Source: JAFGBM01 sp964610155 (GTDB lineage: Bacteria; Actinomycetota; Actinomycetes; Actinomycetales; Demequinaceae). From it: a stretch of 64,000 nt of DNA. The translations under genes were made by a program, and so were the position numbers. Of this stretch, positions 34,023 through 41,266 are shown piece after piece (within the stretch, counting starts at the first letter, position 1; each line of letters opens with the position of its first letter). Where the stretch lies: positions 1 to 64,000 of the forward strand of contig CAZSUY010000006.1 of assembly GCA_964610155.1 (NCBI GenBank), written 5' to 3'. Below the pieces are notes generated by a model. That model was not told where the DNA came from and made no database searches. It saw nothing but the letters and a program-made list of their open reading frames with translations.

Positions 34023-34793
34023 CTACTCGTCTCGGGTCTCGGCAGTCGCCCTCCGTCGATACTCTTCGACGATCGCGACCGCCTCGACCGGGTCGTCGGT
34101 CACTCGAACCAGATCGAGATCCGTTGAGGCGATCATCCCGCCGTCCACCGCCCGCTCCTTCAACCAGTCGACGAGGCCTCCCCAGTATGCCTGCCCCATC
34201 AACACGATGGGAAAATTCCGCACGGTGTGGGTCTGAACGAGGGTGAGGGACTCGAAGAGTTCGTCAAGGGTACCGAAGCCGCCTGGAAGCACGATATAAC
34301 CCTGGGCGTACTTGACGAACATCGTCTTGCGTGCGAAGAAGTATCGGAAATCGATGCCGAGGTTGACGTACTTGTTGATCCCCTGCTCGTCGGGTAGTTC
34401 GATCCCCAGGCCGATGGACACTCCCCCCGCGCCCGCCGCTCCCTTGTTGGCGGCCTCCATGATCCCCGGGCCGCCACCGGTGATGACGGCGTATCCCTTC
34501 TCGGCCAGAAGCCGGCCGATGATCTCTCCCCACAGGTATTCCTGTGACCCACGAACCGTTCGGGCCGAGCCAAAGACCGAGATCGCTGGCCCAATCTCCG
34601 CAAGGGCGCCAAAACCCTCGACAAAATCGCTTTGGATCCTCAAGACCCTCCAAGGATCGAGGTCCAACCAATCTGCCGATCGTTCCGTCCCCAGGAACTC
34701 CGCCGAACTGCTTTCGGTCGGTACCTGGCTACCCCGCAGAACGACGGGACCCCTGCGGTAAACTCCCGAGGCATTCCTCACCCTTCTAGCCAT
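34023..34793 (-). CDS. LOG-family protein (TIGR00730, cytokinin-riboside phosphoribohydrolase-like)
   Basis: 256 residues of the Rossmann-like LOG/lysine decarboxylase-like family: GGGPGIMEAANKGA and the signature PGGFGTLDELFE. Family members hydrolyse nucleoside monophosphates such as AMP or cytokinin ribotides to base and ribose-5-phosphate; the true substrate in actinobacteria is not known. The start ATG overlaps the dapE stop by 16 nt, so translation is coupled to dapE. Confidence 0.85.
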   Translation of the reverse strand: MARRVRNASGVYRRGPVVLRGSQVPTESSSAEFLGTERSADWLDLDPWRVLRIQSDFVEGFGALAEIGPAISVFGSARTVRGSQEYLWGEIIGRLLAEKGYAVITGGGPGIMEAANKGAAGAGGVSIGLGIELPDEQGINKYVNLGIDFRYFFARKTMFVKYAQGYIVLPGGFGTLDELFESLTLVQTHTVRNFPIVLMGQAYWGGLVDWLKERAVDGGMIASTDLDLVRVTDDPVEAVAIVEEYRRRATAETRDE

Positions 34794-35863
34794 GCCCTCA
34801 AGCCCTCCCTCACACGTTCGATCTCCTTGACGCTGACCCTTTCTTCGTCCGAATGTGCGAGGTCCGGATCACCGGGTCCGAAATTCATGGCGGGAATGCC
34901 GAGGGCGCCGAACCGTGCGACATCCGTCCAGGCGTATTGGGCCCGGGGCGCGTCGGCACCCGTCGCCACAACGGCTTCAACAAACGCCCGGGCGATGGGG
35001 GAATCAAGTCCAGGGCGGCAGGAGGCTCCATGGTCGACAACCTTGATCGTGAGCCCCTCGACCCCTGAATTATGAAGCACCTCGTGTACGTGGGCCACGG
35101 CCTGGTCCTCCGTCTTGTCCGGTGCATATCGATAGTTGACCGTAATGGTGCACCGTTCAGGGACGACATTCCCGGCAATTCCGCCGGCCACGGCGACGAC
35201 GTTCAGGCCTTCCTGGTACTCCAATCCATCGACCGTCACGACCTTGGGAACGTACCGCGAGAGGACGGCTAGCACCGGGGAGGCTTCGTGAATCGCGTTC
35301 ACTCCCTTCCAGGCGCGGGCGGAGTGTGCCGCGATTCCTGGGACCTCAACCTCGAACCGGAGGGTCCCATTGCACCCGACCTCGATGCCGCCAGCGGTCG
35401 GCTCTGCCAGGACCGCAAAATCCACCTCAAGGAGTTTCGGGTGGTTCTTGGATATCCGACGGAGACCATTCAAGGCATCGGCAACCTCCTCATGGTCGTA
35501 CAAAATCCAGGTGACATCTCGGTTCGGTTCTACCAACGAAGCCGCGAGCGACAGGATGACCGCGACCCCGCCCTTCATGTCGACAGACCCCCTCCCCCAA
35601 AGAGTGTCCCCCTCCACCTTGACCTCGAGACCCTCCACGAGCGGCACCGTGTCGAGGTGGCCCACTATGGCCACCCGCTCGCCCCTCCCCAGTTGGGTGC
35701 GGGCGACGATCGCGTCACCGTCTCGCGTGACGTCGAGATGGGCAAGCCCCCTCATGGCCGCTTCAACCGCATCGGCCAACGGACCTTCGTTTCCGCTGAC
35801 TGATTCAACCTCAAGAAGGCATCTCGCAAGATCTCCCAGCGGCAGGCCAAGGTCGAGGGTCAT
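34778..35863 (-). CDS. dapE: Succinyl-diaminopimelate desuccinylase
   Basis: Removes succinate from N-succinyl-LL-2,6-diaminopimelate in the lysine/peptidoglycan pathway. 361 residues of the M20 di-zinc family: first ligand set VGHLDTVP, WGRGSVDMKGG with the bridging Asp, the catalytic and metal Glu pair in ILYDHEEVADAL, EPTAGGIEVGC, and a dimerisation lid in the middle; the last ligand His is in DLAHSDEERV. Leaderless -10 TAGGCT 6 nt ahead. Complements dapD in the window. Confidence 0.92.
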   Translation of the reverse strand: MTLDLGLPLGDLARCLLEVESVSGNEGPLADAVEAAMRGLAHLDVTRDGDAIVARTQLGRGERVAIVGHLDTVPLVEGLEVKVEGDTLWGRGSVDMKGGVAVILSLAASLVEPNRDVTWILYDHEEVADALNGLRRISKNHPKLLEVDFAVLAEPTAGGIEVGCNGTLRFEVEVPGIAAHSARAWKGVNAIHEASPVLAVLSRYVPKVVTVDGLEYQEGLNVVAVAGGIAGNVVPERCTITVNYRYAPDKTEDQAVAHVHEVLHNSGVEGLTIKVVDHGASCRPGLDSPIARAFVEAVVATGADAPRAQYAWTDVARFGALGIPAMNFGPGDPDLAHSDEERVSVKEIERVREGLRAWLEG

Positions 35864-35869
35864 GGCATC

Positions 35870-35875
35870 AGCCTA
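35870..35875 (-). promoter_or_regulatory. -10 element of dapE, leaderless
   Basis: TAGGCT on the minus strand, exactly 6 nt before the ATG at 35863. Confidence 0.65.
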
Positions 35876-35896
35876 TCCACCGAAGAACCCGTCGGG

Positions 35897-36274
35897 TTAG
35901 ACCTCCCTTGCGACGACGTCCCTGGGATCTCGCTGATTCGCCCACCTCCATGTAGTAAAAACAGCTATTCCGGAAGCCCCCACCCGGACAGCGACGCCCA
36001 CAACCTTGACCATCCCAAGAGCCCGCTCCGCGGGACAGGTGACCGACATCAGTCTGAAGAGGTCGATGATGGCCCAGATGATGATGCCGAGGGCAAGAAC
36101 GGTCACCACGAAGGCGATCACCCGGCGCCTTGGGCGCCATTCGGGGATGAAGGAGACCAACTCGGGGGTCGAAGTCACATCACGGGGGTCGGACAGGCCG
36201 CTCTCGGGCACGACATCGCGACGAGGAATGGGAAGGGGGGTATCGCCCTCATCCCTCTGCCACCATTCGGTCAC
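35897..36274 (-). CDS. Small two-helix membrane protein
   Basis: 125 residues from the GTG at 36274. A soluble acidic-then-basic N-terminal half (about 50 residues, ending in EWRPRRRV) is followed by two transmembrane helices (VIAFVVTVLALGIIIWAIID, then VVGVAVRVGASGIAVFTTW) and a short charged tail. No family recognised. It has its own -10 TAACCT 6 nt before the start. Similar in plan to the next gene, which suggests a related pair. Confidence 0.65.
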   Translation of the reverse strand: MTEWWQRDEGDTPLPIPRRDVVPESGLSDPRDVTSTPELVSFIPEWRPRRRVIAFVVTVLALGIIIWAIIDLFRLMSVTCPAERALGMVKVVGVAVRVGASGIAVFTTWRWANQRDPRDVVAREV

Positions 36275-36280
36275 GAACCC

Positions 36281-36286
36281 AGGTTA
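36281..36286 (-). promoter_or_regulatory. -10 element, leaderless
   Basis: TAACCT on the minus strand, exactly 6 nt before the GTG at 36274. Confidence 0.55.
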
Positions 36287-36318
36287 CTCGCAGGCGCCTC
36301 CATGGAACTGCCCCTTTC

Positions 36319-36735
36319 CTATCTGGTGGGGAAGCCTCTGCGTCGATGCCCGGCCCACTTCCACACCCGTAGGAAAACAACCGCCCCAACCGCAACCGCG
36401 CCGACGGCGGCGAAGAAGATGCCTACACCGTTTGGACCGCTTGCACCCGTCATCCAAGCCACCACCAACGCCACCCCAGAGAACACGACGGCGGTCACAA
36501 CCGCCGCAACGATGTATCGTCCCGGACTCCTCTGGGGGAGAAATCTCGTGGGCTCGGGTTCGATCGGCTTCCCATCCTGACCCAGCGTCGGTGCAGATAC
36601 TCCAGAGGCTCCAGAGACTCCGGCCTGACCTCCTTCGGTGGGCGGCGAGTGCAACATCTCCCAGTGAAGAAGTTCCGCTGGGGAAGGGAGGGTCGCCGGC
36701 TCGTAGTTCTCATCACGTTCAAGGAAGTCGCTCAC
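36319..36735 (-). CDS. Small two-helix membrane protein
   Basis: 138 residues from a GTG at 36735: an acidic proline-rich N-terminus of about 65 residues, two transmembrane helices (IVAAVVTAVVFSGVALVVAW, then GIFFAAVGAVAVGAVVFLRV) and a basic tail (WAGHRRRGF). Same plan as the preceding small protein (N-terminal soluble part, two helices, basic end), possibly a diverged tandem duplicate. TATCCT lies 6 nt before the start. Confidence 0.65.
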   Translation of the reverse strand: MSDFLERDENYEPATLPSPAELLHWEMLHSPPTEGGQAGVSGASGVSAPTLGQDGKPIEPEPTRFLPQRSPGRYIVAAVVTAVVFSGVALVVAWMTGASGPNGVGIFFAAVGAVAVGAVVFLRVWKWAGHRRRGFPTR

Positions 36736-36741
36736 CTTCTA

Positions 36742-36747
36742 AGGATA
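36742..36747 (-). promoter_or_regulatory. -10 element, leaderless
   Basis: TATCCT on the minus strand, exactly 6 nt before the GTG at 36735. The -10 of divergent dapD (36783-36788) is 36 bp away. Confidence 0.6.
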
Positions 36748-36782
36748 GGCCGGTCGTGCTCGGTTCTGGTTACGAGAAACCG

Positions 36783-36788
36783 TAGGCT
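36783..36788 (+). promoter_or_regulatory. -10 element of dapD, leaderless
   Basis: TAGGCT at 36783-36788, exactly 6 nt before the ATG at 36795. Confidence 0.65.
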
Positions 36789-36794
36789 AGGTCC

Positions 36795-37739
36795 ATGAAG
36801 CGCACCGCCCATGGCCATGGCCTCGCGACCGTCGCCGCCGATGGCACATTCCTCGACACGTGGTACCCGTCACCCCTGCTCGGCGAACCCGATTCCGAAC
36901 AGAATCCGACCGCCCTTGTGGAGGCCGAACGGCACGATGACCTCCGTGACGTCGATGTCCAGGCAATCACCACCGTCATCGACTGTGACGAACCGCCAGC
37001 GACCATTCCCGATGCGTACCTCCGACTCCACCTGCTAAGCCATTGCCTCGTGCCGCCCAATGGGTTGAACCTCGAGGACATCTATTCGATCCTTCCCAAC
37101 GTGGCATGGACGAGTCACGGTCCGATCTCCCTGGCCACGATCGAAGAGACTCGCCTCCGTTTTCGGGTCAAGGGTCTCCATCTGGCCATCCTGGCCGTCG
37201 ACAAATTCCCACGAATGGTCGATTATGTGGTGCCGCAGGGGGTCAGGATCGGCGACGCAAATCGAATTCGGCTTGGGGCACACCTCGCCGAGGGCACCAC
37301 CGTAATGCCCGAGGGATTCGTCAACTTCAACGCGGGGACGCTCGGCGTGAGCATGATCGAGGGTCGAATCGCCCAAGGAGTCGTCATAGGGAACGATTCC
37401 GATGTCGGTGCCGGTGCCTCGACCATGGGAGTTCTGTCCGGAGGCGGAAAGGTGCGTGTCTCCCTTGGTCGCCGCTCGCTGCTTGGGGCGAACTCCGGTC
37501 TCGGCATCCCCCTTGGTGACGACTGCATCGTCGAATCGGGCCTTTACGTCACGGCCGGATCGAAGGTCTTCGTCGTGGATGAAACCGATGACGATGGCAA
37601 TCCCCGTATCGTCAAGGCGCGTGACCTCACGGGCTGCAACGGAATGCTTTTTAGGAGGAATTCGTTGTCTGGCGCGATCGAGGCGGTTCAGCGTAAAGGG
37701 GCTGGCGTCAACCTCAACGCCGTACTCCACGATAACTGA
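36795..37739 (+). CDS. dapD: Tetrahydrodipicolinate N-succinyltransferase
   Basis: Succinylates tetrahydrodipicolinate, starting the acylated branch of the lysine and diaminopimelate pathway. 314 residues in the long actinobacterial DapD form: alpha/beta N-terminal domain, then a left-handed beta-helix (VRIGDANRIRLGAHLAEGT, GASTMGVLSGGGKV, LLGANSGLGIPLGDDC) that trimerises. The C-terminal tail ends VNLNAVLHDN. Its stop shares a base with the start of the next gene (TGATG). Confidence 0.92.
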   Translation: MKRTAHGHGLATVAADGTFLDTWYPSPLLGEPDSEQNPTALVEAERHDDLRDVDVQAITTVIDCDEPPATIPDAYLRLHLLSHCLVPPNGLNLEDIYSILPNVAWTSHGPISLATIEETRLRFRVKGLHLAILAVDKFPRMVDYVVPQGVRIGDANRIRLGAHLAEGTTVMPEGFVNFNAGTLGVSMIEGRIAQGVVIGNDSDVGAGASTMGVLSGGGKVRVSLGRRSLLGANSGLGIPLGDDCIVESGLYVTAGSKVFVVDETDDDGNPRIVKARDLTGCNGMLFRRNSLSGAIEAVQRKGAGVNLNAVLHDN

Positions 37740-38617
37740 TGACCCGTCGGATCCGTGGGGCCTGTGTTTCCGTAGTCGCGCTCGCCATCATCGGTACGGC
37801 GGTCATCTTCGGACCCGATCTCTGGCACCGCTACGGTGATCGCCTCTTCTCAAGGAATCTCTGTACGGCGACGTTCGAGGGCGAAACGATCGGCCTGACC
37901 GCAGAACAGACGAACAATGCGGCCCTGATCGTCGCGGTGGGGATGCGCAAGGGCTTGCCGGAACGAGCGATGACGGTCGCGCTTGCCACGGCCTTTCAGG
38001 AGTCGGACCTCCGCAACCTCAGAGTGGGAGATCGGGATTCCCTCGGCCTCTTTCAGCAACGCCCGTCACAAGGATGGGGCACACCCGAGCAGGTCATGGA
38101 CCCCCACTATGCGACGAACGCGTTCTACGAAGCCCTGGTCAACATCGATGGTTGGGAGTCCATGAGCATTACCGAGGCCGCTCAGGCCGTTCAGCGTTCT
38201 GGATTCCCCGAAGCCTATGCCGAACACGAGGCCAAGGCCGAACTGTGGGCGGGTGCGCTCTCGGGCCGCGCCGGTATTGATGCGGTCTCGTGCTCGCTCG
38301 ATGCCGTCAAGCCTACCCTCAACCCTGAAGGGTCCCTCCTTGAGCGTGTTACGGATGACTTTGGATCGATCATCAGCGCACAAGCCGCCTCCCCCACCGA
38401 CGGGCGCGTGGCCATCACCCTTGCGACCGATCCATCGATGCGCGACGCCCTCGCGGCATGGGCCGTGGCCATATCCGCCGGCTACCCCATCGAAGGGGTG
38501 ACATCGTGTGGGACCGATTGGACCCGGGAACGCGGTGAATGGATAGAAGATGCATTCACCTTCGGGCCATCGGAATGCCATCCTGGTGAGGTCACCATCA
38601 TCCTCGCGAGTGGCTAG
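37739..38617 (+). CDS. Lysozyme-like exported protein (transglycosylase-type)
   Basis: 292 residues. An N-terminal helix (VSVVALAIIGTAVIFGPDLW) acts as signal anchor. The rest resembles the actinobacterial lysozyme-like exported family: ATAFQESDLRNLRVGDRDSLG, LFQQRPSQGWGTPEQVMD, ATNAFYEALVNIDG, then AAQAVQRSGFPEAYAEHE. The candidate catalytic Glu is in FQESDL. Its start overlaps the dapD stop by one base. A role in cell-wall turnover is likely; activity is inferred from family likeness only. Confidence 0.75.
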   Translation: MTRRIRGACVSVVALAIIGTAVIFGPDLWHRYGDRLFSRNLCTATFEGETIGLTAEQTNNAALIVAVGMRKGLPERAMTVALATAFQESDLRNLRVGDRDSLGLFQQRPSQGWGTPEQVMDPHYATNAFYEALVNIDGWESMSITEAAQAVQRSGFPEAYAEHEAKAELWAGALSGRAGIDAVSCSLDAVKPTLNPEGSLLERVTDDFGSIISAQAASPTDGRVAITLATDPSMRDALAAWAVAISAGYPIEGVTSCGTDWTRERGEWIEDAFTFGPSECHPGEVTIILASG

Positions 38618-38630
38618 GCCTCGCGATTGG

Positions 38631-39173
38631 TCATGCCGAGACCCTTGTATAAGCGTCGATCCGCTGACCCCACCCCAAGGAGTGCTTGCGCTGGATGACA
38701 GCGCGCCCCGTTAGAAGCTTCGCGACTCCTTGAGCCAGGTCGGGGTTCCCGTCCTCCCCGCTGGGTTTTCCGACTATGCGGTCGTGGGTTGCATGGACGC
38801 AGGTGTTGTACCGCATCTGAAGGGTGACGCTCTGAATGCTTCTCGACGATGGAACATGAGTATCATCGTCGCCAATTATCGGTATGAGTTCCACCGTCCA
38901 AAGGCTTCCCTCGTCGGATCGATTGGTGAGGCACACGGCTCCCGCGATACCCCGCCCTCCGGGATCGCTGATGGTCATCACACGTTCGCCCCTGGTGAAG
39001 GTGCCCCCGAGGACGTGCGTCTCCACATGGATCGCCTCGCCGAAGGACTCGCGTAGCCTCGCTGCCTCGGCGTTGGTCCAATCGATCTGGTATTCCCTGC
39101 GGAAATCCGGCCTCACCTTAATCCTCCCCGCAGAAACCGCCTCTCCCGTCAGGGTAGGCGCGTCGACGACCAT
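38631..39173 (-). CDS. Hypothetical protein
   Basis: 180 residues, soluble, no signal or helix. Features: DFRREYQIDWTNAEAARLRE, VETHVLGGTFTRGERVMTI, SDPGGRGIAGAVCLTNRSDE and a C-terminal stretch with Cys and His (YNTCVHATHDRIVGKPSG). Convergent with the lysozyme-like gene (13 nt apart) and co-directional after gltA (61 nt upstream). No clear -10 6-7 nt ahead of the ATG. I do not recognise the family. Confidence 0.6.
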   Translation of the reverse strand: MVVDAPTLTGEAVSAGRIKVRPDFRREYQIDWTNAEAARLRESFGEAIHVETHVLGGTFTRGERVMTISDPGGRGIAGAVCLTNRSDEGSLWTVELIPIIGDDDTHVPSSRSIQSVTLQMRYNTCVHATHDRIVGKPSGEDGNPDLAQGVAKLLTGRAVIQRKHSLGWGQRIDAYTRVSA

Positions 39174-39234
39174 GCGCGAGGGAAGGCAGTGAGAGATGGG
39201 TCACACGAGACCGATGAGTTCGAGTCCTCAGTGA

Positions 39235-40530
39235 CTATTGACGCTCACCGATCGGAACGTATCGACGCTCAACCTCTCCGATGTACACCTGCCGGGGGCG
39301 CCCGATCTTCGTCGTTGGATCCCCGACCATCTCCCTCCAATTGGCGATCCAACCAGGCATGCGACCAAGGGCGAAGAGGGGGGTGAACATCGGCGTGGGG
39401 AAGCCCAGGGCCTTGTAGATGAGGCCGGTGTAGAAATCGACATTCGGGTACAACTTGCGCTCGATGAAGTATTCGTCATGAAGCGCGATCTCCTCAAGCC
39501 TCTTCGCCATGTCAAACACCTCACTGGAAAGACCGAGCGCGGACAATACCTCGTCCGTCGCCTTCTTCACCACGATGGATCGGGGGTCGAAATTTTTGTA
39601 CACCCGATGACCAAAACCCATCAAGCGTGCCCCATCTGACTTGGTTTTAACCTTCTCGACGAATTGCTCGATCGTGTCACCGGATTCAATGATGTCATCG
39701 AACATCCTGAGCGTCGCCTCATTCGCTCCACCATGTAGGGGGCCGGAGAGCGCCCCGACCCCGGCCGCGACGGAAGCATAGATACTCGCCTGGCTTGAGC
39801 CAACGATCCTCACGGTGGATGTCGAGCAGTTCTGTTCGTGATCGGCGTGAAGGATGAGAAGGAGATCCATCGCCTTGCGGACCGTCGGATTCATGTCGTA
39901 CGACCCATCCGCCCCCGCGAAGGTGAGTCGAAGGAACTCCTCGACGTAGTCCGGCCCCCCCTTCTTCGGCTCGATGAGATCCTTGCCCATCGCCCGTCGT
40001 TGAAGGTAGGCGACGACCGTCGCCGTCTTCGCAAGGAGAAGAATGGTCGCCAACTCAACTTGGTCCTCGTCTCGACCCATGCTTTCGGGATAGAAGGCCC
40101 CTAACGCCGAGATCGCGCCGGAAAGCACAGACATAGGATGAGCGTCGCGTGGAAAGGCGTTGAGGAAGGACTTTATCCCGTCGTGAACCTGGATGTGTCG
40201 GCCTACACGATTCTCCAGAGAGTTCAGAAGATCCGGTGAGGGCAACTCACCGAAAATGAGGAGATGCGCCACCTCAAGGAAGGTCGACTGGCTTGCCAGT
40301 TGGTCGATCGGGTAGCCCCGATACCTGAGAATACCGGCTTCCCCATCGATGTAAGTGATTGCCGACGAGCAGGAGGCCGTGTTCATGAAACCGGGATCCA
40401 CGTTCACGAGTCCGGTCTGTTTGAGAAGGGTCTCCATGGATAGGCCATCGTTGCCCAACGTGGCCTCAACGAACGACACGGGAACTTCCGCGCCGTCGAC
40501 CATCAGCCGTGCTTCAACAGCTTTTCCCAT
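39235..40530 (-). CDS. gltA: Citrate synthase
   Basis: Condenses acetyl-CoA and oxaloacetate in the TCA cycle. 431 residues, type II (hexameric) hallmark: the catalytic histidines in GPLHGGANE and GFGHRVYKNFDPR and Asp in the NVDFYTGLIYKALGF region; N-terminal MGKAVEARLMVDGAEVPV matches actinobacterial GltA. GGGAG precedes the ATG at 40530. With fumC this supports an oxidative TCA cycle. Confidence 0.95.
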   Translation of the reverse strand: MGKAVEARLMVDGAEVPVSFVEATLGNDGLSMETLLKQTGLVNVDPGFMNTASCSSAITYIDGEAGILRYRGYPIDQLASQSTFLEVAHLLIFGELPSPDLLNSLENRVGRHIQVHDGIKSFLNAFPRDAHPMSVLSGAISALGAFYPESMGRDEDQVELATILLLAKTATVVAYLQRRAMGKDLIEPKKGGPDYVEEFLRLTFAGADGSYDMNPTVRKAMDLLLILHADHEQNCSTSTVRIVGSSQASIYASVAAGVGALSGPLHGGANEATLRMFDDIIESGDTIEQFVEKVKTKSDGARLMGFGHRVYKNFDPRSIVVKKATDEVLSALGLSSEVFDMAKRLEEIALHDEYFIERKLYPNVDFYTGLIYKALGFPTPMFTPLFALGRMPGWIANWREMVGDPTTKIGRPRQVYIGEVERRYVPIGERQ

Positions 40531-40571
40531 TCGCGCTCCCAGAAGTTGGCTGGCCCCGTCTGCCCGACAGT

Positions 40572-40853
40572 CTAGCGAAGCCCGGTGAGACGACTTGCCG
40601 CGGCCTCGATTCGGTCGTCTCGAGCGGTCAACGCGATTCGCACCTGGTGTTCGTCCATATAACCATAGAAGGCACCGGGGGCGTCTGATGCTGCGGCAAG
40701 GGCGGCCCGGATAGCCAGCAGCGTCGGATCAACGGGCGTCCCCACCGCCAGGTAGATCGCCCCATCGGGGTGGGAGGCTGCACGGGAGCGAAAAGGCTCA
40801 AGCACATCCCACGGGAAGTCCGGCAACGCTTCCGGGAATAAGGCCACTGTCAC
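40572..40853 (-). pseudogene. dapC: Internally deleted N-succinyldiaminopimelate aminotransferase (dapC remnant)
   Basis: A 93-residue in-frame product whose first 59 residues match the N-terminus of actinobacterial DapC (LPDFPWDVLEPFRSRAA, HPDGAIYLAVGTPVDP, AALAAASDAPG) and whose last 34 residues match its C-terminus (AFYGYMDEHQVRIALTARDD, then RIEAAASRLTGL). About 270 residues containing the PLP-lysine and whole catalytic domain are missing. The order ferredoxin-dapC is conserved in actinobacteria, so this is the expected dapC locus. The junction is at an APG/PG repeat-like site. Either a real deletion or an assembly collapse. Confidence 0.75.
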
Positions 40854-40878
40854 CGCACCCAGCGGTCTGGCACGAGCC

Positions 40879-41202
40879 CTAATCCTTTGCCTGGGGAGGC
40901 ACGGCCTTCACGATCTCGTGGTCATGGTGAATGAGGCCCATCTTCGCCGCACCCCCCGGAGACCCGATCTCCGAGAAGAACTCCGCATTCGCTCCCTGAA
41001 ATTCCGACCACTTGCTAGGTAGATCGTCCTCGTAGTAGATGGCTTCGACCGGGCAGACCGGCTCGCATGCCCCACAGTCGACGCACTCGTCCGGATGGAT
41101 GTAGAGCATGCGGTCGCCCTCGTAGATGCAGTCGACCGGACACTCATCGATACACGCCTTGTCCTTGATATCGACGCAGGGAAGGGCAATGACGTACGTC
41201 AC
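40879..41202 (-). CDS. fdxA: 7Fe ferredoxin (FdxA/FdxC type)
   Basis: 107 residues with two cluster motifs: CIDECPVDCIYEG and CVDCGACEPVCPVEAI, giving one [3Fe-4S]-like and one [4Fe-4S] site as in actinobacterial seven-iron ferredoxins. Carries electrons in the cytoplasm; candidate partner of the 2-oxoacid oxidoreductase or of Nfn in this window, which is inference. GAGGAG lies 5 nt before the GTG at 41202. Followed 25 nt on by the dapC remnant. Confidence 0.9.
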   Translation of the reverse strand: MTYVIALPCVDIKDKACIDECPVDCIYEGDRMLYIHPDECVDCGACEPVCPVEAIYYEDDLPSKWSEFQGANAEFFSEIGSPGGAAKMGLIHHDHEIVKAVPPQAKD

Positions 41203-41223
41203 GGGTTCTCCTCGAGTTCGATC

Positions 41224-41229
41224 AGACTA
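41224..41229 (-). promoter_or_regulatory. -10 element of fdxA
   Basis: TAGTCT on the minus strand (complement of 41224-41229), about 20 nt upstream of the GAGGAG; this transcript carries a leader, unlike most in the window. Confidence 0.45.
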
Positions 41230-41239
41230 GACCATCCTA

Positions 41240-41264
41240 CGATGCGGCTTTGGCTCTCGCATCG
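41240..41264 (-). terminator. Stem-loop after the VanW-type gene
   Basis: CGATGCG (41240-41246) and CGCATCG (41258-41264) form a perfect 7-bp stem with an 11-nt loop immediately after the stop at 41267. A weak terminator that separates it from fdxA. Confidence 0.5.
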
Positions 41265-41266
41265 GG

